A DNA stretch of 64,000 nucleotides from an uncultured Oscillospiraceae bacterium. GTDB lineage: Bacteria > Bacillota > Clostridia > Oscillospirales > Ruminococcaceae. The first letter of the stretch is position 1. Each line of letters starts with the position of its first letter. This document shows, piece by piece, positions 42,222 through 50,352 of this stretch. The position numbers and the translations under genes were made by a program. The stretch covers positions 1 to 64,000 of the forward strand of contig CAJFJV010000001.1 of assembly GCA_904384225.1 (NCBI GenBank), written 5' to 3'. The notes beneath the pieces are model-generated. The model was not told where the DNA came from. It did not search any database and saw only the letters and a program-made list of their open reading frames with translations.

Positions 42222-42620
42222 CTACAGCAGCTGGGCAATCGTCACAGCGTCCAGCTTTTCCTGGACCGTCCTGCTGATGTCGCCGAATACCTTTTGAACT
42301 TTGCACGCCGCATCGTCCTTATCCGGACGGTTACAGCATTCGCCCCCTAGGCACCGGCTCAGATGGTATTCTCCTTCCACCACTTCCAATATGTCTTTCA
42401 GCGTGATATCGGCAGGATCGTGGTTCAGCTCGTAGCCGCCCTGTATCCCTTTAAAAGAGCGCACCATACCGCTGCCGACCAAATTCCTGAGGATTTTCAG
42501 CGCAAAGCGGAGCGAAACCCCCGTTATTTCCGCAATAGTGCCGGCGTCCGTCCGGCGTCCCCGCCGTGCCAGGCACAAGATGATCCGGATCGCATAGTCC
42601 GATTCAAGTGTTATATGCAT
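42222..42620 (-). CDS. Rrf2 family transcriptional regulator (IscR-like)
   Basis: This 132-aa protein has the Rrf2 winged helix: ITLESDYAIRIILCLARRG, then GVSLRFALKILRNLVGSG and IQGGYELNHDP. The cysteines C90, C95/C96 and C106 could ligate an Fe-S or redox-sensing cluster as in IscR/NsrR. The ATG at 42620 follows GGAGGG; an in-frame ATG at 42644 lacks a Shine-Dalgarno. Its target is not obvious; the rpoD gene follows upstream in the same direction. A motif after its promoter is shared with the second Rrf2 gene at 48514, suggesting auto- or cross-regulation. Confidence 0.87.
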   Translation of the reverse strand: MHITLESDYAIRIILCLARRGRRTDAGTIAEITGVSLRFALKILRNLVGSGMVRSFKGIQGGYELNHDPADITLKDILEVVEGEYHLSRCLGGECCNRPDKDDAACKVQKVFGDISRTVQEKLDAVTIAQLL

Positions 42621-42692
42621 ACTGTCTGATTCCCTCCGGCCCATATTGATGCCATAGCAGCGCCCGCGGACAAATAGCCGGAGCTGGCCCGC

Positions 42693-42748
42693 AGGTTAAA
42701 CTATACCTCTTAGATATATATTATAGCCCTTTTTAAGCCGGATGTCAA
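42693..42748 (-). promoter_or_regulatory. Rrf2 gene promoter with downstream operator-like motif
   Basis: TTGACA (rc 42743-42748), 17 bp, TATAAT (rc 42720-42725). Just downstream lies AGGTTAAACTATACCT (42693-42708), nearly identical to the motif at 48477-48492. Confidence 0.75.
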
Positions 42749-42751
42749 ATA

Positions 42752-43828
42752 TCAGTCCAAAAAGTCCTTCAGCTTTTTGCTGCGGCTCGGATGGCGGAGC
42801 TTGCGGAGTGCCTTGGCCTCAATCTGGCGGATACGCTCACGTGTGACGTTGAACTCCTTGCCGACCTCCTCCAGCGTGCGGGAGCGGCCGTCCTCCAGCC
42901 CGAAACGCAGGCGGAGCACTTTTTCCTCCCTGTCCGTCAGCGTGGACAGCACGTTTGAAAGCTGTTCCTTTAGCAGGATGTGCGATGCGGCGTCATCCGG
43001 CGCCAGCGCTTCGTCGTCGGGGATAAAATCGCCAAGATGGCTGTCTTCCTCTTCCCCGATCGGCGTCTCAAGCGAGACCGGCTCCTGCGCGACGCGCATG
43101 ATCTCCCGCACCTTGTCAATGGGCATGTCCAGCTCGTTTGCAATCTCTTCCGCACTCGCCTCATGGCCGTTTTTGTGCAAAAGCTGGCTGGATACCTTTT
43201 TGACCTTGTTGATGGTCTCTACCATATGCACCGGTATGCGGATGGTGCGCGCCTGATCGGCAATGGCTCTTGTTATCGCCTGACGGATCCACCACGTCGC
43301 ATAGGTGGAAAACTTAAACCCTTTTGTATAGTCAAATTTTTCGACCGCTTTGATCAGGCCCAAATTCCCCTCCTGAATCAAATCCAAAAACTGCATGCCC
43401 CTGCCCACATAGCGTTTTGCAATGCTGACAACCAGACGCAGGTTTGCTTCAGAAAGCCGCTTGCGCGCCGCCACATCGCCTTCCGACATGCGTTTTGCCA
43501 GCTCGGTTTCCTCATCCGCCGACAAAAGCGGGACGCGCCCGATCTCTTTGAGATAGACTTTAACCGGATCGTCGATGCTGACGCCTTCCGCCTGCAGCTG
43601 CGCTTCCACGTTTTCCGGGTCATTGTGCGCAAAGTCCAGCGAAATGTCCGGGGTGTAGGTTTCCACGACCTCGATGTTCATGTTTTTCAGCGATTCGTAC
43701 AGCTCTTCCACCTGATCTACATCGTAATCAAGATCCTCTATCGCATCGTTGATTTCCTGTGTGGTCAGCTTTCCGGCCGCCTTTCCCTGTTCAAGCAACT
43801 CTGCTACTGCATTTTTCTTTTCTGCCAT
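42752..43828 (-). CDS. rpoD: Primary RNA polymerase sigma factor RpoD (sigma-A)
   Basis: This 358-aa housekeeping sigma factor has region 1.1 shortened as in Firmicutes. It carries region 1.2 ([20 protein letters not shown]), region 2 with [19 protein letters not shown] and [16 protein letters not shown], region 3 and region 4 ([20 protein letters not shown]). The ATG at 43828 follows AAAGGAG. It ends the dgt-dnaG-rpoD series, the macromolecular synthesis operon of Gram-positives. The many TTGACA-17-TATAAT promoters here fit its specificity. Confidence 0.97.
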   Translation of the reverse strand: MAEKKNAVAELLEQGKAAGKLTTQEINDAIEDLDYDVDQVEELYESLKNMNIEVVETYTPDISLDFAHNDPENVEAQLQAEGVSIDDPVKVYLKEIGRVPLLSADEETELAKRMSEGDVAARKRLSEANLRLVVSIAKRYVGRGMQFLDLIQEGNLGLIKAVEKFDYTKGFKFSTYATWWIRQAITRAIADQARTIRIPVHMVETINKVKKVSSQLLHKNGHEASAEEIANELDMPIDKVREIMRVAQEPVSLETPIGEEEDSHLGDFIPDDEALAPDDAASHILLKEQLSNVLSTLTDREEKVLRLRFGLEDGRSRTLEEVGKEFNVTRERIRQIEAKALRKLRHPSRSKKLKDFLD

Positions 43829-43951
43829 ACACTCAAACTCCTTTTCTGCCGCACAACCGCAGACAGTCCGTACGGTTGCCCCTGTTGTGTCCCGATATAT
43901 TCCCGCCTGCCGGAAAATGGCGTCAGGCGGCCTTTCCTATAAGCCTTCCGG

Positions 43952-45700
43952 CTATTTCTTTTGTTTCAATATTTGACGGTACCGTTCGATATCCTCCGGA
44001 GCCGCGGCGGAAACCGCCTTTTTATCCGGCCTTTGCCGCTCCTGCGCAAGGGTGCGGATACAATCCTCGGCCATCTCCGCCGTGACCGGCGTCTCCGAAG
44101 AGCGCGCCAAAATCCTTGCTACGCCGCTTGCCTCGTCCGGGGAGAGAAGGGTGGAAAGCGTCGTCAGTGTAATGTCCGCCTGTTCCCCGTGCAAAGTGCG
44201 CATTGCGCTCAATACCTTTCTGTCGTATGTAGTAATAAAGTCTGTGTCCGAGACGGCGTCCAGCATCCTGCCGCATTCGTCGGGATGCCGCAGCATATAG
44301 GCAAGGATTCCCTCTTCCGCCATCGCCGCTCTTATATTCTGCGCTTTTTCCGGGTTTATGCGGTCGCGCGCCATTTCCCGGTTCGTTTCGATATCGCGCC
44401 ACTCCCGCGCCTCTTCCTGACGGCGCTTTTTTTTCATCACGGCGGCCGCCTGTGCGTTGACGCTTTCAACCGAAACCCCGGCGTCTCTGGCGACGGAAGC
44501 CGCATACACCTCGCGGGAGAGCGGGTTGCGGATATCCGCCAAGATGTTGACCGCCCGCTTTAAATATTCGATGCGGCCTTCCGGCGTCTTCAAGTCCAGC
44601 GCCTTTTTCGCCGATTCCAGCTCGTGCGTGGTCGCGTCCCCCGCGTTGCCCAGCAGTATTTCAAAGCGCTTGGCCCCGAATTTTTTGATGTATTCGTCCG
44701 GATCCTTTGCGCCCTCCATATGCAGCACACGTGCGGAAAGCCCCGCATCCGACAAAATGTTGATCGCCCGGTGCGTGGCCGCCTGCCCCGGGCCGTCCGA
44801 ATCATAGGCAATGACGACTTCCTTCGCATATTTGCTCATCAGCCGGGCCTGCTCTTCGGTAAGCGCCGTGCCAAGCGTCGCCACCACGTTGTGGAAACCA
44901 GCGGCGTAAATGGCGATCACGTCCATATACCCTTCGGCCAGAATCAGCCGTCCGTCCGCCTCCCCTTTTGCAAAGTTCAGCGAAAACAGGTTCCGGCTTT
45001 TTTTAAAAACCGGCGTATCGTCCGTGTTCAAATATTTGGGCCTGCTGTCGTCCATCACCCGGCCGCCGAATCCGATCACATTCCCGCGGAGGTCGATAAT
45101 CGGGAACATGACACGGTTGCGGAACTTGTCGTAGCAATGGCCGCCGCGGCCCCTTGCCAGGACCGCCGCATCAAGCATTTCCTCCCGCTTAAAGCCCTTT
45201 TTCTGCAAAAAATCCCGCAGGCTGTCCCATGAGTCCGGCGCAAAGCCCAGCCCAAAAGCCGTAATCGTCTGGTCGGACAGGCCGCGGCCGCGCAAATAGC
45301 GGTATCCCGCCTGTCCCGCCTGCGACTTCAGGCACTTGTGGAAAAAGCGGGCGGCCTCCCTGTTGATTTCATAGATCCGCATTTTTCGGGCCGCCGTCCC
45401 GTCCTCCTCCTCTTCCGGCACGGCCATCCCGGCGCGCGCCGCCAAAAAGCGGATAGCCTCAGGATAATCAAGATGCTCCGCCTCCATGACAAAGCGGATG
45501 ACGTCGCCGCCCTTGCCGCAGCCGAAGCAGTAAAAAGACTGGTTCTCCGGATAGACAACAAAGGAAGGCGTTTTTTCGGAATGAAACGGGCACAGCGCTT
45601 TCGCCGTCCGCCCTGCGCGTTTGAGCGGGACATAAGAACGGACGATGTCCTCAATATCACACTGTGCTGTAAGCTGCTCAATAAAGCTGCGCGGGATCAC
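43952..45700 (-). CDS. dnaG: DNA primase
   Basis: This 582-aa replication primase has a CHC2 zinc finger (C37, H40, C58, C61 in CPFH...CFGC), the TOPRIM core with ILAEGYMDVIAIYAAG and VIAYDSDGPGQAATHRA, and a C-terminal helicase-binding domain. Translation starts at GTG 45700, six bases after GGAGG. It lies 15 bp downstream of dgt and about 120 bp upstream of rpoD. Confidence 0.97.
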   Translation of the reverse strand: MIPRSFIEQLTAQCDIEDIVRSYVPLKRAGRTAKALCPFHSEKTPSFVVYPENQSFYCFGCGKGGDVIRFVMEAEHLDYPEAIRFLAARAGMAVPEEEEDGTAARKMRIYEINREAARFFHKCLKSQAGQAGYRYLRGRGLSDQTITAFGLGFAPDSWDSLRDFLQKKGFKREEMLDAAVLARGRGGHCYDKFRNRVMFPIIDLRGNVIGFGGRVMDDSRPKYLNTDDTPVFKKSRNLFSLNFAKGEADGRLILAEGYMDVIAIYAAGFHNVVATLGTALTEEQARLMSKYAKEVVIAYDSDGPGQAATHRAINILSDAGLSARVLHMEGAKDPDEYIKKFGAKRFEILLGNAGDATTHELESAKKALDLKTPEGRIEYLKRAVNILADIRNPLSREVYAASVARDAGVSVESVNAQAAAVMKKKRRQEEAREWRDIETNREMARDRINPEKAQNIRAAMAEEGILAYMLRHPDECGRMLDAVSDTDFITTYDRKVLSAMRTLHGEQADITLTTLSTLLSPDEASGVARILARSSETPVTAEMAEDCIRTLAQERQRPDKKAVSAAAPEDIERYRQILKQKK

Positions 45701-45715
45701 GGCGCGCCTCCTCTC

Positions 45716-46711
45716 TTATTTGCTCCAAAATTTCGGGATATAAAGCTCCTTGTAAAGCTCTACCGCGTACTGATCCGTCATGCCGGCCACATGGTCGCAG
45801 ACGGCCTCCTCCTCGCCGAAACGTGCGATGACCGCCTGATACATGCCCGGCAGGCGCCCGGGATCCTGTAGGAAATGGCGGTACAGCGCCGCCACGATCT
45901 CCTCCGCCTTCCCCTCCTCCTGCTTGGCGGCCGGATTGCGGTAGACCGCTTCAAACATGAACGCGCGCAGCCGTAAATGCGCACGGTATACCTCGGGGGC
46001 CATGCGGATATCGTCTGAGGAGTTTTCCACCAGTGAATGGATGATGGTGGATATGCGCGCGCTTTTGGTACGCCCCAGCACATAAACGCAATCATACGGA
46101 AGATCGGCTTCACGCAGCACGCCGGCGCGCACGGCATCCTCGATATCATGATTGATATACGCCACTTTATCCGCAATCCGCACCACGCGCCCTTCCAGCG
46201 TCTGCGCCGGCGGCGTGCTCCCGGAATGGCAGGCAATGCCGTTTTTCACCTCATACGTAAGGTTTAAGCCCGCGCCGTTTTTCTCAATATGGTCGACGAC
46301 ACGGACACTCTGCAAATTGTGGCGGAAGCCCCGGCTGCAAAGCCTTGCAAGCGTGCGCTCCCCTGCATGCCCAAACGGCGTATGCCCAAGGTCGTGCCCC
46401 AGCGCGATTGCCTCCGTCAAGTCTTCGTTTAAGCGGAGCGCACGCGCGACCGTCCGGGCGATCTGTGCCACTTCAAGCGTATGGGTCAGCCTTGTGCGGT
46501 AGTGGTCCCCCTGCGGGGACAAGAACACCTGCGTTTTATGCTTAAGCCGCCGGAACGCGTTGCAGTGGATAATGCGGTCGCGGTCACGCTGATAATCCGT
46601 ACGGATGTCACACGGCGTCTCCTGCCTCAAGCGGCCGCGGGAGCGTGCAGCCGGCGAGGCATACGGGGACAGCCACTCCTGTTCCAGACGCTCCTGCTCC
46701 AAACGGGTCAT
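45716..46711 (-). CDS. dgt: Deoxyguanosinetriphosphate triphosphohydrolase-like protein
   Basis: This 331-aa HD-domain protein has metal ligands H77 (TRLTHTLEV) and H106-D107 (LGHDLGHTPFGHAGE). The N-terminal RDRDRIIHCNAFRRLKHKTQ is typical of dGTPase-like proteins, which hydrolyse dNTPs to nucleoside and triphosphate. The ATG at 46711 follows AAAGGGTGG; an in-frame ATG eight codons upstream lacks support. Its place before dnaG and rpoD is conserved in many Clostridia. Confidence 0.93.
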   Translation of the reverse strand: MTRLEQERLEQEWLSPYASPAARSRGRLRQETPCDIRTDYQRDRDRIIHCNAFRRLKHKTQVFLSPQGDHYRTRLTHTLEVAQIARTVARALRLNEDLTEAIALGHDLGHTPFGHAGERTLARLCSRGFRHNLQSVRVVDHIEKNGAGLNLTYEVKNGIACHSGSTPPAQTLEGRVVRIADKVAYINHDIEDAVRAGVLREADLPYDCVYVLGRTKSARISTIIHSLVENSSDDIRMAPEVYRAHLRLRAFMFEAVYRNPAAKQEEGKAEEIVAALYRHFLQDPGRLPGMYQAVIARFGEEEAVCDHVAGMTDQYAVELYKELYIPKFWSK

Positions 46712-46847
46712 TCTGTCCCACCCTTTCTGCTGCAAAAATACTTCCTAATATATATGATACAGCAAAACTTTCGTTTTCCCTCTTTTTTGCCGCATAAAAA
46801 ACAACGATCAGAAAAAAATGTGCATAAAGCCGCCGCAGGCAAGGCGT

Positions 46848-47498
46848 CTATGCATCCATATCGGCGAAAAAAAGCCCCGCGGATTCGGCGAAAGCACGCC
46901 CGCCCGAAAGCTCGGTCAGCGCTTTTGCAAACGCATCCTGCCTCTCCTGCTTCATTTGGATGAAAAGCGTGACGTTTTCGGCAAAATCCGCCTCTTTGAC
47001 AACCGCCCCATATTCCGGCAGCATATACGTCAGCTTGCCGTAAAGGCTGTAGTCCAGCTTGACGCGCAGCAGGACGCACGGTTCCATATAAAGGATCCGG
47101 GCGGCTTCCACCGCAAGCTTTGCCGCATGGGAATAAGCGCGCACCAGCCCGCCGGTACCCAGCAGCGTACCGCCGAAGTAGCGCGTTGTCACGACGCAGA
47201 CGTCGGTCAGCCCTTCCTTTATTAGGACGTCAAGCGTAGGCACGCCTGCCGTACCCTGCGGCTCTCCATTGTCGGAACAGCGCGAGATATCCCCCTCACG
47301 CAGGACGTAGGCAAATACGTGATGCGCCGCGTCGCGGTGCGCCTTAGCCGTTTGTACAATCACTGCCAGCGCCTCTTCCTCGGTTTTCACAGGGGCAATA
47401 TAGCCAATAAAGCGCGATTTCCGTTCTACAAACTCTGCCGAAGCAGCTGTTTGAACTGTTTTATATGGCTGAATAAGAATCCCTTTCCTTATCTTCAA
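46848..47498 (-). CDS. yigZ: YigZ/IMPACT family protein
   Basis: This protein of up to 216 aa has an N-terminal IMPACT domain (EFVERKSRFIGYIAPVKTEEEA, then DNGEPQGTAGVPTLDVL and TRYFGGTLLGTGGLVRAY) and a C-terminal DUF1949-like ferredoxin fold. The family may act in translation stress or as a peptidase-like regulator; its activity is unsettled. The start is unusual: no ATG or GTG precedes the conserved part. The TTG at 47498 lies in the T-tract of the rpmE terminator without a Shine-Dalgarno, while AGGAAAGGG (rc 47481-47489) is well placed for an ATT codon at 47474. Confidence 0.88.
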   Translation of the reverse strand: MKIRKGILIQPYKTVQTAASAEFVERKSRFIGYIAPVKTEEEALAVIVQTAKAHRDAAHHVFAYVLREGDISRCSDNGEPQGTAGVPTLDVLIKEGLTDVCVVTTRYFGGTLLGTGGLVRAYSHAAKLAVEAARILYMEPCVLLRVKLDYSLYGKLTYMLPEYGAVVKEADFAENVTLFIQMKQERQDAFAKALTELSGGRAFAESAGLFFADMDA

Positions 47499-47537
47499 AA
47501 TAAAAACAGAAAGCGATGCAGAGATCCTGCATCGCTT
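47497..47537 (-). terminator. Terminator of rpmE
   Basis: AAGCGATGCA pairs with TGCATCGCTT, followed on the minus strand by TCTGTTTTTATTTT, which overlaps the possible TTG start of yigZ. Confidence 0.85.
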
Positions 47538-47558
47538 GTTTTTGCCGAAGCAAATTGC

Positions 47559-47756
47559 TTACATACCAAAACGCTTTTTAAATCTGTCAACACGTCCGCC
47601 GGTATCATTCAGCTTCTGACGCCCGGTGAAAAACGGATGGCATTTGGAGCATACCTCAACTCTGATATCTTTTTTCGTAGAACCGGTTTCGATAACCTCG
47701 CCGCAAGCACATCTAATCGTGGTCTGTTCATAGTTCGGATGAATTCCCTGTTTCAC
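47559..47756 (-). CDS. rpmE: 50S ribosomal protein L31 (zinc-binding form)
   Basis: This 65-aa protein is the C+ type of L31, with cysteines in [12 protein letters not shown] and [11 protein letters not shown] forming the zinc site. It bridges the 50S and 30S heads. The ATG at 47756 follows AAAGAGGTG. It has its own promoter and terminator. Confidence 0.97.
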   Translation of the reverse strand: MKQGIHPNYEQTTIRCACGEVIETGSTKKDIRVEVCSKCHPFFTGRQKLNDTGGRVDRFKKRFGM

Positions 47757-47796
47757 TTCTATTCACCTCTTTCAACGTACGGTCTTGCAATTCAAT

Positions 47797-47825
47797 ATGA
47801 TACCACATACTTTGTAAAATTGCAA
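47797..47825 (-). promoter_or_regulatory. Promoter of rpmE
   Basis: TTGCAA (47820-47825), 17 bp, TATCAT (rc 47797-47802). Confidence 0.7.
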
Positions 47826-47845
47826 GCGCTTTTTCAACAAAATAT

Positions 47846-48325
47846 TCAGGAATCCAGGCTTCCCACCAGTTCCGCCGCTTCCATCATTTTATCCCGCGCG
47901 TCCTGCAAATAGCCGTCGCCCTCAGCAACCCGCTCCAAAAAAGCGTCGTCCACCGTGTCCGCCGTCACCGCCCCAAGCTCTGTCCGATAGACCGCAATCC
48001 CCTTCAGGGCGCTGTCCGCGCTCTGGCTCAGGCAGTTTTGCACCTCTTCATATTTCTTCGGCGCTTCCAGCGCGGCAATTTCTTTGAACACGGCTTCCAT
48101 CTCATCCAAATCGCCCATAACCTTTGTGCGGTTTTCGTCCGTCAAATCCCGGAACAGCGTCTCTACATCCGAATAGAACGCAGAGCTTGCCTCGCTTAAA
48201 CGCGTAACCACTTCTTCTACCTTCTGCGTATACTCCGCCTCACTGGCAGAGCTGCAGGCGGGCATTGCCGCAAGCATGACGGCCGCCAGCACAAAAACAG
48301 CCAAACGCTTTACCAACTTCCGCAT
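47846..48325 (-). CDS. Helical lipoprotein of unknown function
   Basis: This 159-aa lipoprotein has lipobox MPAC (LAAMPAC). The mature part is almost entirely helical, with heptad-like spacing (EYTQKVEEVVTRLSEASSAF; EMEAVFKEIAALEAPKKYEE) resembling small periplasmic-type helical bundles. No catalytic motif is seen and I do not recognise the family. The ATG at 48325 follows AAGGAG; an in-frame start nine codons upstream would spoil the signal peptide. The stop lies at 47846-47848, just upstream of the rpmE promoter. Confidence 0.75.
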   Translation of the reverse strand: MRKLVKRLAVFVLAAVMLAAMPACSSASEAEYTQKVEEVVTRLSEASSAFYSDVETLFRDLTDENRTKVMGDLDEMEAVFKEIAALEAPKKYEEVQNCLSQSADSALKGIAVYRTELGAVTADTVDDAFLERVAEGDGYLQDARDKMMEAAELVGSLDS

Positions 48326-48447
48326 CTTTTTCTCCTTTACTACCCAGCGCATTGTCCTTATTTTTTTGCCCTATTATTGTACTATATACAAGGGAAAAGC
48401 GCAAGCGGGACTTTCAGGCCGAACGCCTTCCATTAGCTTGCCCGCCG

Positions 48448-48492
48448 TTGATACGCCTATTCCCCTGTGATATAATAGGTTAAACTATTCCC
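48448..48492 (+). promoter_or_regulatory. Promoter and operator-like motif of second Rrf2 gene
   Basis: TTGATA (48448-48453), 17 bp, TATAAT (48471-48476), then AGGTTAAACTATTCCC (48477-48492), matching the motif after the other Rrf2 promoter at 42693-42708. Confidence 0.7.
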
Positions 48493-48513
48493 GAAAGGAG
48501 GGGAGGCGCTTTG

Positions 48514-48957
48514 ATGGTATCGACCAAAGGGCGCTATGCGCTCCGCGTCATGGCGGATCTGGCGCAGCACAGCACCGGCGCCTATATCCCGCTTGCCGAC
48601 ATCGCCAAGCGGCAGGAAATATCAGAAAAGTATCTGGAAAGCATCATGTCCGTCCTGAGCAAGAAAGGGTTTGTGGATGCACTGCGCGGCAAAGGGGGCG
48701 GATATCGTTTAAACCGCACGCCGGATGCCTATACTGTAGGAAGCATCCTAAAAGCGGCCGAAGGCTCCCTTGCTCCGGTGGCCTGCCTCGAAGAAGGTGC
48801 GGCGCCCTGTAAAAGGGCCGCCGGCTGCTCCACGCTTTCCATGTGGACACAGTTTTATCAGCTGATCGACCGCTTTTTTGAAGATATTTCCCTATCGGAT
48901 CTCATGCAAAACGAAGCGCAGGGGGCCTTGACCGCCACGCCGCAGGCCCGCCCTTGA
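48514..48957 (+). CDS. Rrf2 family regulator next to cysK (CymR/IscR-like)
   Basis: This 147-aa protein has the Rrf2 fold: STKGRYALRVMADLAQH, then EISEKYLESIMSVLSKKGFV and LRGKGGGYRLNRTP. C91, C99 and C105 have IscR-type spacing, so an Fe-S cluster is possible; CymR itself lacks such cysteines. ATG 48514 is seven bases after GGAGG; the TTG just before it is less likely. The last codons overlap the -35 of the cysK promoter, and a palindrome covers the cysK start region, so this protein probably controls cysK in response to cysteine or Fe-S status. Confidence 0.88.
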   Translation: MVSTKGRYALRVMADLAQHSTGAYIPLADIAKRQEISEKYLESIMSVLSKKGFVDALRGKGGGYRLNRTPDAYTVGSILKAAEGSLAPVACLEEGAAPCKRAAGCSTLSMWTQFYQLIDRFFEDISLSDLMQNEAQGALTATPQARP

Positions 48958-49012
48958 CAAACCGGCGGGCTCCCCCTATAATCGTATTAACATACCAAAT
49001 AAATATGTTAAT
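48954..49012 (+). promoter_or_regulatory. cysK promoter with palindromic operator
   Basis: TTGACA (48954-48959), 17 bp, TATAAT (48977-48982). Immediately after is a perfect inverted repeat ATTAACATA (48986-48994) / TATGTTAAT (49004-49012) with a 9-bp centre, placed to block transcription; it is Rrf2/CymR-like in form. Confidence 0.8.
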
Positions 49013-49068
49013 CATGCGGGGACGGTATGCCGCCGCGCTGCTTCCAAACTGAAAGGAGACGTCGTCTT

Positions 49069-50001
49069 ATGTCCAACATCTACACCTCCGCCGATCAGCT
49101 CATCGGCAAAACGCCGCTTCTGGAGCTGTCCCATATCGAAAAGGAATTCGGCCTGAAGGCGAGGGTTTTAGCCAAGCTCGAATATTTAAACGTCGCCGGA
49201 TCTGTAAAAGACCGCGTCGCCAAAGCTATGCTCGACCAAGCGGAGGCATCCGGCCGGTTGACAAAGGATTCCGTCATCATTGAGCCGACCTCAGGCAACA
49301 CCGGGATCGGCCTTGCCTGTGTGGCGGCCGCAAGAGGGTACCGCATCATCATCGTCATGCCGGAGACGATGTCTGCCGAGCGGCGCCAGCTGATGAAGGC
49401 CTACGGCGCGGAACTTGTGCTGACAGAGGGCGCCAAGGGGATGCAGGGCGCAATCGCCAAGGCAGAGGAGCTTGCCGGGGAAATCCCTAACAGCTTCATC
49501 CCCGGCCAGTTTGTCAACCCCGTCAACCCTAAGGCGCATTTTGAGACGACCGGCCCGGAGATTTATGCGGACACCGACGGATGCGTCGACTATTTCGTGG
49601 CCGGCGTCGGGACCGGCGGCACCATCACCGGCGTCGGCGGGTATTTAAAATCCAAACTCCCCGATGTGAAAATCATTGCGGTAGAGCCCGCCGCCTCCGC
49701 CGTCCTCTCCACCGGCGCCGCAGGCAGCCATAAGATCCAGGGCATCGGCGCCGGCTTTGTCCCCGAAATCCTCAATACCAAAATCTACGATGAAATCATT
49801 ACGGTTTCCGATGAGGATGCGTTTGCCTTCGGCCGCCGTATCGGCCGAAGCGAAGGCGTGCTCGTCGGCATTTCTTCAGGCGCGGCCGTCTGGGCGGCCG
49901 TCCAAATCGCCAAACGTCCTGAAAGCGAAGGGAAAAATATCGTCGTCCTGCTTCCCGACACCGGCGACCGCTATCTTTCTACCCCGATGTTTGCCGAGTA
50001 A
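49069..50001 (+). CDS. cysK: Cysteine synthase (O-acetylserine sulfhydrylase)
   Basis: This 310-aa PLP enzyme makes cysteine from O-acetylserine and sulfide. The PLP lysine is K47 in [20 protein letters not shown] binds the substrate carboxylate and VGTGGTITG the PLP phosphate. The ATG at 49069 follows GAAAGGAGA; the longer frame upstream lacks similarity. In Bacillus CysK also acts as partner of the regulator CymR, and an Rrf2 gene is directly adjacent here. Confidence 0.96.
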   Translation: MSNIYTSADQLIGKTPLLELSHIEKEFGLKARVLAKLEYLNVAGSVKDRVAKAMLDQAEASGRLTKDSVIIEPTSGNTGIGLACVAAARGYRIIIVMPETMSAERRQLMKAYGAELVLTEGAKGMQGAIAKAEELAGEIPNSFIPGQFVNPVNPKAHFETTGPEIYADTDGCVDYFVAGVGTGGTITGVGGYLKSKLPDVKIIAVEPAASAVLSTGAAGSHKIQGIGAGFVPEILNTKIYDEIITVSDEDAFAFGRRIGRSEGVLVGISSGAAVWAAVQIAKRPESEGKNIVVLLPDTGDRYLSTPMFAE

Positions 50002-50244
50002 TCCCGCTCTTTGCCGGGATATCCTTCCCCGTAAGCGAGCAAACCCAGCCTATAGCCGGCAAAGGATTTTCGCCGTTCTCTTTTTGCATGATCCCCCTTT
50101 GCCCGTTTGCGCCGCCATGCCGCATTTTTTATATCGCAAAGGGGTTTCTGGCCGCAAGCCTTCTTTCAAACCACTCGCAAGGCAGTTCCTGTTCGGAATA
50201 TCAAAAGGACGTCACGACCCACCGCAGTGGGTTTCCTATGCAAA

Positions 50245-50271
50245 ACGGGCGGCATGTGCCGCCCGTTTTTT
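50245..50271 (+). terminator. Terminator-like hairpin downstream of cysK
   Basis: ACGGGCGGCA pairs with TGCCGCCCGT followed by Ts. The rest of the 50002-50352 gap, including a weak hairpin at about 50000-50020, shows no gene. Confidence 0.8.
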
Positions 50272-50352
50272 GCTGCTTGTATTCTTTGCCGCTCGATTAT
50301 CTGAAAACCCCGGCAACGCCGTACCTTCAGGTGAAGCGAAGCCTAACGCCCG

